A stretch of 64,000 bases of DNA from Ophiosphaerella korrae (taxonomy: Eukaryota > Ascomycota > Dothideomycetes > Pleosporales > Phaeosphaeriaceae), in NCBI GenBank assembly GCA_028456385.1, contig JALNQF010000021.1:62001-126000 (forward strand), written 5' to 3'. Under the pieces are notes generated by a model. It was not told the DNA's origin, did not search any database, and saw nothing but the letters and a program-made list of their open reading frames with translations. The translations under genes were made by a program, and so were the position numbers. Positions within the stretch are counted from its first letter, which is position 1; every line of letters starts with the position of its first letter. This document shows, in pieces, positions 23,417 to 33,865 of this stretch.

Positions 23417-25409
23417 TCCGCTGCATCCCACCGCCCTTGATTCCGGTAAGTCGACGCCAGATTGGCCATGCTGGTTAGCGTGGAAGGATGGTCCGCTCCC
23501 AGCTTCTTCTTGCTCGTCTCCATCACTTGCACCTCCAGCTCTTCCGCTGCATCCCACCGCCCTTGATTCCAAAGAGTCGACGCCAGATTGGCCATGCTGG
23601 TCAGCGTAGAAGGATGGTCCGCTCCCAGCTTCTTCTTGCTCGTCTCCATCACTTGCACTTCCAGCTCTTCAGCAGCACCCCATTGGCCTCCAAGTTTGTA
23701 TGCCAATCCCACCATTCCCATACTCCACAGCATGTCCTCGTGCTCTCTGCCTAGCACCCTCTTCCGCGCTTTCATTGACTTTACAGCTAGTGTTACAGCG
23801 TCAGCAACGTTGCCCATCCTCTCGGCATACCATGCCGCACGATAGAGCAACGTGGCCCATTCTGCTAACGACTCCTCCTCTTCCGGCTGCTGCCCTATAG
23901 CCGACTTAGCGTGCGCGAAAAGTGCCTGACATGCTGTCCAGTTCTCGTACTCTCCTGTCGGAAACGCTGCACAGAGGTTGCTGATGAACTGCTGCCTCCA
24001 CCGCCCGAGCTTGCCGCTCGAGTCAAGCCACTTCCGTGTTGCTAATTGCACTAGTGCGTGCATCTCAAAGCTCGTGCCCTTAGTGTCGACAGAAATGAAG
24101 TAGAAGTTACGTAGTGTTACTACGTCCTGTTCAAACTCCTCGTCTGTGCTTAATTGTGATGTACTATCTTCTTCGTCGCTATCCCAGTCATCGCCACCGC
24201 GCTCCTTCTGACTCCCTGGAGCGTCTCCTTGCTCCGTTCGACTCCGAAGTAGGGTCTCTGGAATCCCCTGCCGGTCAAAGAAGCTCATCAGCGAGAGCAG
24301 GTCTGCCGCTGACTGCCGTGTCTGTTGTATATACTCGAACGAGATCTGCCACGTGACGATAATCGAGTTCTTCGCCTCCCAGTCTCGCCGGAGCTGGCCG
24401 TTATCATAGGTAAGAAGGCTTGACCGCTTACGCTCGCTCTTCTGGAACTCCTCGAGATACTTCGCCACTGGACATCGGGGTGCTCTCTGCAAGATGTATG
24501 CTGCTGCTTGAACGACAGCAAGTGGCATGTACTCGAGCGCTGCTGCAAGTTCAGCCAGGTCGCTGCCGTCCTGTTGCGCTCCCAGCTTCTTCTCAAAGAG
24601 CGCTAGCGCCTGCAACTTGTCCATTGGCTCTACAGCAACAACATCGCGCTGCTCGACTAGCTTCAGCGCCGCTTCCTTGTTCCGCGTTGTTATAAGGATC
24701 GACCCACGCTCGCAGTGGGGGAGGTACTCGCGCAGCGGTCTGGAAGCGGTTCTCGAATCGTCAGCAGGCTGTCCTTGGCCGCTAGCTGGGATGTGAAGAA
24801 GAAAGCGCGCATCGTCCACGTTGTCGAGGATAAGTAGCCACCGCTCCTTACTGTTACACAGCCAGTCATGCACCAGCTTGAAGATGTTAGCCTGCGGGTC
24901 CCACCGCTCCGCGATCTTGACGCGGTCGGCGATGTCACGGAAGCTCTGCTCAAACCGGGCGGCATTGCTGGCGTGCACCCAGAACACCCACGTCTCGGGT
25001 GACTGCTCGCGCATACGATAGGCATGCTCGATGGCAAGCTGCGACTTGCTTCTTTAAAGTTAGCGTGAGCTGCCGTTGATCGGGTTGTAAGCTAATCACC
25101 CTACGCCGCCTAGGCCGACGAGCGCAGCCCGCGAGTTCGGCGCAGCGCATCTTTGGTAGACCTGGTCGAGTGTCGTCCCTCGCTCGACAAAGTCAGCGTC
25201 GCGGGCGAACGGTATCACAACCGATGGGCGTGGTGGAGTCTCTAGTCGTTCTGAGGCGAGGCTCTGGTTAGTGCTCGCTTGGACCCCGCCGCCTTCGGGC
25301 GGTCTCGCAACTCACCAGGTGGGAGATGGAACGTAGCGTTCACCGGGCCGTTGACGATGCCCGCTTGCAAGCTGGCGTTTGCGTCGCCAAAAGAGATCGC
25401 AGAGGCCAT
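23161..25409 (-). CDS. NLR-like STAND protein: short N-terminal motif, NB-ARC, TPR repeats
   Basis: Three exons on the minus strand: 25409-25316, 25250-25100 and 25048-23161, totalling 2133 nt and 710 residues. The second intron splits the P-loop, and joining it gives V-G-L-G-G-V-G-K-S-Q-L-A. Walker B is W-L-L-I-L-D-N-V-D-D, and an R-G-S-I-L-I-T-T-R sensor and G/Y-M-P-L-A-V segment follow, as in NB-ARC. The C-terminal third carries tetratricopeptide units of 42 residues, three of them nearly identical, with the consensus A-A-E-E-L-E-V-Q-V-M-E-T-S-K-K-K-L-G-A-D. Before the NB-ARC, exon 1 encodes F-G-D-A-N-A-S-L-Q-A-G-I-V-N-G-P-V-N, followed by a proline-rich hinge. This resembles the amyloid-type signalling motifs (sigma-like) of some fungal NLRs. 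There is no obvious N-terminal enzymatic effector. Fungal NLRs act in self/non-self recognition or response to other organisms. The ligand is unknown. Confidence 0.85.
23361..23690 (-). repeat. Tandem 126-bp TPR-coding repeats inside the NLR
   Basis: Units begin at 23361, 23487 and 23613 (exact 126-bp spacing). They are almost identical at the DNA level over the GGATGGTCCGCTCCCAGCTT to ATTGGCCATGCTGGT interval. Each encodes one 42-residue TPR. The near identity implies recent expansion or ongoing homogenisation. Confidence 0.9.
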
Positions 25410-25835
25410 GATAGTAGCAACATCAAAGGATGCATCGGCGGTGGTTCTTGCGGATGAAGCGCCAGCTGAGGCTCAGCCAGGGCTCAGCCTGGCGTTCGTC
25501 CAGCTGGCGTGCAGGTCTCTTCCCGACCACCCAGCCTTTCTCTCCACCCTAACAACATCACCACTACTGGCTGTGCCGAGTCTGCGGTCTACAAGATATG
25601 GCGCCAAACCTCGCGGTTTCACAGCGCCAGATGATTCACGATATGATTATAAGTAACGAGTTCTGATTGTCAAACGTCGCGCCGGTCACTGTGGTTGAAC
25701 TGCCCCGGTTCTTTGCGGCGGCTTTGGCAATAGCTTCTTCCTGCGCCTTCGACAACAGCTCAGCTAGCAGTCTGCATGATGCATCCAACGCTTCACGTTC
25801 TTCCAATTGTTGCAATGCCTCAGCTTTGCCTTCTA
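25410..25835. other. NLR 5' flank containing an unexplained minus-strand coding-like segment
   Basis: It lies upstream of the NLR start at 25409. On the minus strand, about 25636-25838 reads as an uninterrupted Ala/Glu/Gln-rich, helix-forming segment (…EALQQLEEREALDASC… and QEEAIAKAAAKNRG). It ends in T-V-T-G-A-T-F-D-N-Q-N-S before a stop. I do not recognise it. It could be the remnant of a former NLR N-terminus. The junction with the inverted NLR fragment is near 25836. Confidence 0.4.
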
Positions 25836-26246
25836 AGCTGGAGGTGCAAGTGATGGAGACGAGCAAAGAAGAAGCTGGGAGCAGACCATCCTGACACCCT
25901 GATGAGCATGAACAATCTTGCTATTATCTAGAAAGAACAGGATCGGACTGCTGAAGCTATACATCTTATGAGGGAGCATGCATAGCTCTGCCAGCATGTC
26001 TTGAAACTTAACCATCCTAACTATTTATCTTACTCAGCTACTTTAAACTCGATAGGAGGCAGAGCAACTAGATGCGGATTTAATGTTATATAGTGGCGCA
26101 ATTAAGGAATGCGTTGCTGAGGGTAGGCGAGGCATAAGATAGTTGTATATAATACTGTATTATCGAGCATTACGTATGTAACAATACAAGGTAGATACGT
26201 ACGCCAGTGCGTAAAGGGTGAGGCCGGTTTTGCAAGAGGCTGTAAG
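25836..26246 (+). pseudogene. Inverted, decayed fragment of the NLR 3' end
   Basis: On the plus strand it encodes recognisable but broken pieces of the NLR C-terminus. L-E-V-Q-V-M-E-T-S-K is followed by a frameshift. Remnants of the terminal TPR (T-A-E-A-I-H-L-M-R-E) and the C-terminal 'QHVLK-NHPN' part are interrupted by stops (TAG at the W/I-T-G-Q position). Similarity continues ~150 nt past the NLR stop codon into the 3' flank. It is the right arm of the inverted pair with 22941-23416. It is not a functional gene. Confidence 0.75.
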
Positions 26247-27279
26247 AAGCCGTTGACGGATTGAAAGCAGCCAGAGATGTCTGGGCTAACAGTGGCTGGC
26301 ATAGTCTTCAAGGTAGTTGTTAGTACAGCTGGAGGAATTCAAGGTGCCTGGCATTGATAGCAGGAGAGCCATGCTCCCATTTCCAATTGATCGAGAGACG
26401 GGCATTCGGGATTTTGTCGGCCAAGATATGCGGGTCTCGGGCGGCTAGCTGGCTAACAAGCCATGGAGATAACTAGCCAAGCGGACGCTGACAAAGAACG
26501 GCGAAGACGAAAGGCAATGCATGCGGGGAGGCAGATGCCGCGATGCTTATCAGATGAGATGCAGCATTATCCGAGACGGCGAAGCGCGCACGTGCCACAG
26601 TGGGCAGGCCGAGAGCGCGCCATCATGTGCTGAGGGCGGCCGCAACGGAGGCCCAGAAGCGAACAGGATAGACAGGCGGTGAAATGGGCGTCTAAGTGCA
26701 CAGGATGATGGTCAGGAGATGCAATGAGAATAGGAGCGAGTGCGCGGGCTCCTAAAGTCACAGCCCGGCAGCAGGCGCCCGGCACTGGCGATCGGATGGA
26801 TCAGGGTAGCTCGTCCAGGAGCAGCGGTCATCGGCTTCGTTTGCCAACCTGCCAACTTACTGCTCCTCGTTTGCCCTCACGACTATTATTACACCTGCCA
26901 CCGTGTCTAGCCCCTGAATTGGCCATCCACGGTGCATCCACATCGCGCCCTCAGTCGAGCCAGGTGGCCATCGGCCTTGCTGGAGAGCGGTATGTCACCC
27001 CACGATCTGATAAGACGCACAACCCCCATTAGATCAGATAAACATGGGCGTCTCGGCCCTGCAGCCGCTTGCTCAGCAGCGGAACTTGTGGGCAGGCGAT
27101 GACATTATTCACGTCATACCGCTGTTGGGCATCACAATTTGCTTTGCCTTGCCTGCTTCTGAGTAAGGAGCTGCTAACCATCATGGCTCGCGCTATTAGT
27201 CTCCGCTGTCGCCCATTCACGCCGGCCGCGCTTCTTTTGCGTGCATTTTCCCTCGCCTCCACCTGAACACCTCCGCTGC
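26247..27279. other. GC-rich intergenic region before the flavoprotein gene
   Basis: A 1-kb gap. Only chance frames are seen. The last ~300 bp is likely promoter and 5' leader of the gene starting at 27280. Confidence 0.5.
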
Positions 27280-29271
27280 ATGGCCTCGCCCTCCAAGCCG
27301 ACCATGGCCAGCCACAACATCCCCACCACGGCGGCTTCGCACCCTCACGATCCCATTCCAGCAGAGCCACGTGACCTCCCCCGGCTGTCGCTGCAGCCCT
27401 CGACGTGCTCGCAGGGCCAGCCGCAGCCGCAGCACCTGTCGCCCAAGTCGTCCGGCGAATCTGTGCTGTGGAGCACCAACAGCACCGACGGCTCGGAGGC
27501 CCCCAATACGCCGCTGACTGAGCCAGACCATGCTGTCGACGAGGTCATTGACAAGCTGCAGGACCTGCCTGCCGCCGCTGTCTCCCTCTCCGACCAGCAC
27601 CAGCAGCAGCGGCCTCGGCGCGCCTCCACCACGCTCATTTCAGACAACCCGACCGACATCAGACGCATCCTCGGCGACGGCGAGACGGCCACCAAGCTCA
27701 TCAGCCAATGCTGCGGCGGCGGCTGTTGCTTGCTCAAGACGTTGGCCCCCGACGCCGCCTCGCCCTCGTCTGTGCCTGTCGTCGTTCCGGACAATGTCGC
27801 CTTCCGCAGCCTCAATTTGCAGTTGGGCCCGCTCGCCCTCGACAGCGGGCTCACCGATACGGCCCCGCTGCCGCCCGTCACCATGTCCTTCGAGCCCCTC
27901 CCCAAAGGCAGCCGCCATGTCTCCGAGGTGCACAAGTCGCCGCCCAAATTTGTCCAGCCCCACCCACCCTACAACGTCTATTCTGCCCCGCTGTACCACG
28001 CCCGCGAGCTGACCAAGGCCGGTGCCGAGAAGCGGACCGTGCACTTTGACATTGATGTCACCGACTACCCGGACGAGGGCGGCGTTGATTTCAAGGTTGG
28101 TGGCGCCATTGGCATCTGCCCGCCCAACTCGCAGGAGATTGTGGACGAGGTGTTTGATGTCCTCTGCATCCCCAAGTTTGTCCGCGACAAGCCCGTCACC
28201 CTCAAGACCACAACGGGGAGATGGCCCACCATCTGGGGCGACGACCAGGCGCGCGAGCTGGTCACTACACGGCGCGAGCTCTTGACCTGGTGTGTTGATG
28301 TTCAATCTAATCCGCCGACCAAGAACCTGCTCCGCGTCATGGCCGAGTACGCAGACGCACCTAGTGAGAAGAAGATACTCACCTATCTCTGCTCTGCTCA
28401 GGGACAGGCTGCTTTCTGCGACCTGCGCACCACCTCCCACCTTACTGTCTCCCAGCTCCTGCACGCCTTCCCGTCCTCGAAGCCGCCGCTGCCCGCCCTC
28501 CTCTCCGTGCTTACCCAGTTGATGCCACGCTTCTACTCGCTTTCTAACGATCCTCATATCTCCTCCGCTCGCCCCGGCCTCCCAGGCAGCCGTCGCCTCA
28601 TCGAAATGGCCGTGACTATCCACGAGACACCAAATTGGCATCCCGATCGCCCTCAACGGACCGGCGTAGGCAGTGGCTTCATGGAGCGTATAGCCCATAC
28701 TTTTATCAAAGCCGAGAAAGAGGGTGTTGACCCCAGCAGCACACTCGACCTCCGCATCCCCATGTTCAGAGGCCTCATGGCCAATCCCCTGTCGAAGCGG
28801 TTTGGCGGCGAAGGCCCTATGGTCCTCATTGGCGCCGGTGTCGGCATGGCCCCCTTCCGTGGCTTCATCCTCAACCGACTCAAGAACGCCAACTGCGCTA
28901 ATAAAATCTGGCTCATCCAAGGCGTCCGCGACTCCATGCTAGACGAGCTCTACTCAGGTGAACTAGGTGACCACGAGCGCGAGATCAAAAAGGTTGTTCA
29001 GAGCCGTAAAGTGAAAACCCCTGGCGAATCAAGTGAAGTCAAGTACGTCCAAGATGAAGTGCGTGTCCAAGCCGACATCGTCTGGTTCGTCATCAACGCC
29101 CTCGACGGCCGCATTTTCGTCTGTGGCAGTAGCAGGGGCATGGGCGAAGGCGTAGAAGAATCCCTTATGGAAGTCGCCATGCAAAAGGGCGGAATCAGTC
29201 GCGCTCAAGCGGAAGAATTCTGGGCAAGAAAGAAGGAGGATGGGCAATACATCGCCGTAAGCTTCCCCCAT

Positions 29272-29304
<33 letters not shown>

Positions 29305-29340
29305 TAGGTATGCTAACTTGGTTTTCAGGAAACCTGGTGA
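27280..29340 (+). CDS. Stand-alone FAD/NADPH reductase-type flavoprotein (CPR/sulfite-reductase-like C-terminal module)
   Basis: Two exons, 27280-29256 and 29329-29340, totalling 1989 nt and 662 residues. The second exon is only four codons, Glu-Thr-Trp-stop, and completes the 'QYIAETW' terminus typical of diflavin reductases, where the final aromatic stacks on FAD. The FAD domain (about 210-480) shows RFYSLSN. The NADP domain (about 495-655) shows 'GAGVGMAPFRGF' and 'VFVCGSSRGMGEGV'-like elements. No flavodoxin (FMN) domain is present. Instead residues 1-195 are Pro/Ser/Thr-rich and include a C144-C-G-G-G-C-C150 cluster. It could pass electrons from NADPH to a partner protein. Methionine-synthase-reductase-like relatives are the nearest type I recall. 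The start at 27280 was chosen as the first ATG in frame; 27301 is an alternative. Confidence 0.83.
29275..29301 (+). repeat. (ATC)9 microsatellite inside the terminal intron of the flavoprotein gene
   Basis: Nine ATC triplets within the 72-bp intron 29257-29328. If the intron is retained, the protein would end in a poly-isoleucine tail instead of ETW. Confidence 0.9.
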
Positions 29341-30229
29341 TCTCGCACACAAAACCGACTTGTATAAATACCCTCCTCGTCCTCCCGAATTGCGTATATA
29401 CCTTTTTCCTTCTTTCCACGAATTTATGCCACGGCGTTTCTATGATCCAAAAAAAAAAAAACACTGCTAGAGTCTTGTTTGCCCACGTATTCCGTTTTGT
29501 AGGGCATTTTGCATACTCAAATCTAGAGTCCTAAACACGCGGGAAATTATTGGCGTTTTCTAGAGGTTGGGTGGACTGATACTGTTTTTGAGAGATTGTG
29601 AGCTGCCATGTATTATATGATTTGAGATTTGGAGATGAGTACGGAAGTACCGTAGATGGTGTGTCGGATGCATGAATTGTTGTGAATGATTTGATGTTTA
29701 TATCTGGTGGTGTGCTAGCACGCCAGGGACAAAAAAAATGAAACACTTTTCTGATGGCTTAATCAGCTCCCTTCTTCGAGAAGCTATATCTCCATCAATA
29801 TTCAAAGTTTTTTTTAATAATAAAGAACATAAGGATCTTTTACTATGCCCTGAATTTTAGCTTCTAATTTTCAAAGCGTCGTAATTAACAACTTCTTAGC
29901 CCGAGGACCCGCTTAGGTCATTAGAAAAGTGTTTCATTTTCTTTGTCACTGGCATGCTAGCGTGATGGGGTTGTGCATGGAGTGGTTGATGATGGAGAGA
30001 AATATATCAGTCGCCGGACCTAACTCAAGTAATATAAGAGACGTCCCACTTTTGCAACTGTCCTATACTTGTTAGCACAAGGTTAAAAAAAAAAATTCAT
30101 ACTTAGAAAGTAGAATCATATATGAGAAGGCACTGACAAACCATGTACCGACCTTTGGTCGAAACAGGAAAAGAGAACATTAGTGGATACAGTACATGTT
30201 TTCGGAACCATTCTATTCCATTGCCCCGT
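29341..30229. other. Intergenic region
   Basis: AT-rich, with short A and T runs (for example at 29450 and 30086). No supported gene is seen. Confidence 0.5.
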
Positions 30230-31480
30230 TCACTGCTTCTCTGCAAAGAGAAGGCGCAACGATGGTAGAGTCCTATTCTCAACTCGAACCCGCCACTTCT
30301 TCATCTTCTGGTCATATGCGCCGTACAACATATCGTCTTGCTTATGCGACTCGACAATTGCCAGATCGTGTTCGAGCGTCGAAAAGCACCACGGATGGGC
30401 GGAATCTGCTCTATCTGTAGAACAACATCCAAATCTATGCCAGTTGCACCGTATCCCAAGGCCTCTAAGCTCGTGTGGAAGATCTGTTGAACGTCTCATA
30501 GATTGAGCAATATAGACGGGCATTTCCAATAAGCTTGGGACGTGCTCGCTTGCCATTGTACCTACTTCTTGTACCCAGTGAATGATGAGCCGGGGAAAGA
30601 AAACCACGCGTCAAAAACTAGCTCTCGCAATCGGCGGGAGATGGCCTTGCCAGGCTGTGTATCCACAAACTGCACCCACGGGCACCACCAATCGTCTCAG
30701 GTTGGGAAAGAAGCCCGACACACACCGCCGATACGCTTTATCCACGCCACGCAAATCCATCAACGGGGAAGTCGTTCCGGAGCTCCTCCTCCTCCTCCAC
30801 CACCACCCATGAGCCTGGGGCCCGGAAATCCAAGCCATGTAGCTCAGGTTTGGGAGGTGCCACCAACTGGCAATCACTTAGCGGCGGCTTGTTTGGGCTG
30901 CATCAGCACCCACGCTCCAATCTCGCTAGTTCATCGGCAAAATCTTTGACGGTGGGGGAAGTGGTAAAGCACGCTCTCCTGCCTAGGAACATGTGCCTCG
31001 CGTTGGGCAGAATAGCAATCGCTAGACTGATGAGTGGGTCGTAGAATACGGACGGCTCGTCGTCGTCGTCCATCGCAAGCACCCAGTCTGACTGCCTTTT
31101 CCGCAAAATCGGCAAACCGGCGAATCTCGTGGGCAGAAATTATCGTACAGTGTATAACTGGGACGACGGATGCGCTTCGCTGGTTGTAGTGGGATCCAAG
31201 GCCGTTTCTTTTCCGCTTTGGTCTCGATCGTCAAACTATGCACTTTCGGATAGAGGTCTTCGTACTTTATCAAGCATGGACAGCATGTAGCCCGTCTCGT
31301 ACGAATTCATGATTGGATCTTGGAATAACGCATCTCGTGCGATTGATACTAATCTTTTTGCGAACGAGTCCCGGGTTTAATAGGTTGCGCTGTGGGCCGG
31401 GGTGCTTGAGGTTTTCGCGCAGATTGGAGACGATCTGGAGTAGGATCTCAGAGGGAAGCTCCAGGAATGACGCGATTTAA
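30230..31480 (-). pseudogene. Decayed F-box-like hypothetical gene
   Basis: Read on the minus strand, successive fragments in shifting frames line up as one ancestral protein. An F-box-like start E-L/S-x-E-I-L-L-Q-I-V-S-N-L is near 31430. Then come 'YDPLISLAIAILPNARHMFLG' and 'SPTVKDFADELARLERG' (about 31060-30910), then 'LRGVDKAYRRC' and 'NLRRLVVPVGAVCGYTAW' (about 30770-30640), and finally a 125-codon open part at 30607-30230. Frameshifts and stops separate them. I recall similar intact hypothetical proteins in Pezizomycotina but cannot name a function beyond a possible F-box. It is probably non-functional. Confidence 0.55.
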
Positions 31481-32524
31481 AAAGAATTCTGTGCTTTAAG
31501 TTAGGCGTCGCAGATTTGGGACATGTGTTGGGATGCCGTGGTAATCATGTTGAATTGGAAGAGTAAATATATCAAAAGGTCGGAGCCGAACTGATATTTT
31601 TCTGTTTCCATGGACTTCTGTTGCAGAAACTCCTATATTTTGGAGCTGCTCGCTGGAGCAAATTAACCTCGACTCGGAGGCTCTCCGCTCTATCTCAAGC
31701 CTCGGGCACTAAGAGCTTTGAGCACCGAGAGCTCAGATAGCGAAGCTCCCAGTGTAAGAGCTCTACCAATCAATAGCTAGTAGAATCAATGATCTATCTC
31801 CCACTCATTCCTAAGCTCGTGTTATCCGTCACCACTTCCCATAGCAAAAAATTCTATTAGTTGCCTTTATAGACACTGTTGGTTGTGATGGAGGCATGTC
31901 GTAGTTCACTTTAGGTGATAATCTAGAGGAGTCAGTCCAATAAGGCAAGGCATGTGGTTTTTATGTCTGTGGAGAATGTTACCGTTGTAAGCATACATCA
32001 GTACTGAGACATTCACAATGAGGAGAGCGTTGAGAAGTTTGGCTGTTCTCATGACACGTCTCTGTACGTTGGCAAACCGTGTCCCTGCCTTCATTGTGTT
32101 GCTTCAACAAGGCTTTGATTCCGCATTGATGTTGAAATGTCTTGGATTGAACCGTCTCCAAACGGAGCTTTATATATTGCTTCACAGAATATAGGCATTA
32201 TTAAGTAGAGCCCTACTAAGTTGTATACTGTCTAGGATAGATTAGTCGCATGTTTTCATTGATGATCACGTCCACAGCAGCAAACTTGAAGTCTCATTCG
32301 CCCAATGCACCTTATAAAATGAACACAGTAGGAAAGTTTGACGTCAACAAGCAAGAAGCGAGCGGCTGCTTGAATGTGGAAAACTGCGTTCGGACATCTC
32401 ATCAATGTCTATGCTGATTTGTACTCCTCCTGTAATTGTTAACATCAATAAATCAGATGGCAACTTACATTTATGAATAATGAAAATGAAGTTGAATTGG
32501 CGCTCCGCTCCTCCACCGACAATA
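31481..32524. other. Intergenic region
   Basis: No supported gene. Minus-strand frames of 62-68 codons near 31906-32185 have no recognisable features. Confidence 0.5.
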
Positions 32525-33242
32525 TCACAACCCATACTCTTCAAGCTCGCCCTCCGCCCCCAACGTCCAAATTACACATGGGAACTCCGGCGCCACTCCT
32601 TCTTGAAACACCCCTTTAAGCAGTCTGATAGCCCTCTGTTCAAACCCCAGCCTTTGAAATAACTTCAACGATCTTTCGTTTTCGGCGTCAGTATATCCTG
32701 CAAAAGCCGTTTGGCCTCTCTCCTCTCTGTAGTACCTAGTGTCATTATCAGTATAATGCATTTACGTAGTTACATTCGCATCTGAAATCGCCATACTTCA
32801 ACAAACCCTGAGATGCTTCCAGGGCATAGCCCTTGCTGTAATACTTGGCCATGATGGCGAAGCCAAGATCCGGAATCGTAGGCGCTAATGGAAACCGATC
32901 CTTTACCAACGAAACACAACCGATGAATTCGTGGGAATTAATGGCTTGCGAGAAAGGCATGTGATCATCTACTGACTTGCTGATTGGCATTGCAGGATCA
33001 TCAAGTGGGCGTGATATCAAATATCGCCCGTAGCCCGTTGCCTCCAGTTGGACTACGTTCTTTTCTAGTGTGCTAACTAACACTTCCCGTGGCTGGGGTC
33101 CGCTTGATCGTTTACGGAGGATGTAGAGCATCTCTGGGCTATTCGAGAGTTCATGGACGAAATCGCAGTGTAGTTCATTGGCTGGGTTCAGGTAGGAGAT
33201 GGTAAGGCGGGGGGTCGTGATGTGGAAGTTGTAGTCGAGCAT
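32525..33242 (-). CDS. GNAT-family N-acetyltransferase
   Basis: Two exons on the minus strand, 33242-32797 and 32735-32525, with a 61-bp intron (GTATGG...CTGAT...CTAG), giving 657 nt and 218 residues. The join restores L-L-K-Y-Y-R-E-E-R-G-Q. The fold begins with 'ITTPRLTISYL', as in the RimJ/RimL-like acetyltransferases. It continues through 'FIGCVSLV', 'PDLGFAIMAKYYSKGYALEA' (the acetyl-CoA loop region) and 'TDAENERSLKLFQRLGFE', the common C-terminal signature. It should acetylate a small molecule or protein N-terminus with acetyl-CoA in the cytosol. The substrate is unknown. The start at 33242 is the first in-frame ATG. Confidence 0.85.
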
Positions 33243-33865
33243 TTTCAAAGATACACTCGCTGAAGGTACGCTTGGGAATCATATGTCTTGAAGGCAATGA
33301 GGGAACCTTCATACTAAATACTGGTGGCTTGATTGCGCCTTGCAGGGCGCATGGATAGCGGATTGGCTACTACTGATGAGTCAGCTTGATCTTACCCTTC
33401 GTAGGACCTGGCTTACTTGGGGCGACATAACAAGAAGGTGGTGGATCATAACTCATCATCAGTTCAAGGTCATGAGGTATGGTTCGCAGTGCCATGACGA
33501 ATAGCGCACTAAAAAACGTTCTTGCTGCTACTATGTTTGTTGTACGTTCGACTAATTATAATTCCGGTAGAATCAAATTCAAGGACCAACGACTGGAGGT
33601 CTGTGACGGAGCAGAATATACGTAGACTGAGTCGCTCAAGGAATGGTACCTAGGAATTAGCCTTTGCTGAAACTATTACACCTGTTCGAAATTCGCAATA
33701 GTGTTCATCCGTCCAGTATCCGTACCTTATTCCATTGACCAAGGTTTGAGAATAAATTGTGTTAAGCATGTATAACGCCTAAATAAAATACAGTCTACTA
33801 TTTGATAAAATCAAAATTGATAAAATGGTATCTTTGGAGAATTCAATATTTCTGGAGAGGGTTGC
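33243..33865. other. Intergenic region between GNAT start and ATG15 stop
   Basis: It should hold the GNAT promoter. No gene is seen. Confidence 0.5.

Noticed and set aside
23361..23738. Regularly spaced repeats that could suggest a CRISPR-like array
   Set aside because: The repeats are contiguous coding TPR units with no spacers, and the host is a eukaryote.
23161..25050. Several open frames on the plus strand across the NLR gene
   Set aside because: They are frame shadows repeated with the 126-bp TPR units. The NLR reading on the minus strand explains the sequence.
27640..28920. A 426-codon minus-strand open frame opposite the flavoprotein gene
   Set aside because: Long antisense frames are expected in this GC-rich codon-biased gene. 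The plus strand has clear FAD/NADPH motifs and the antisense has none.
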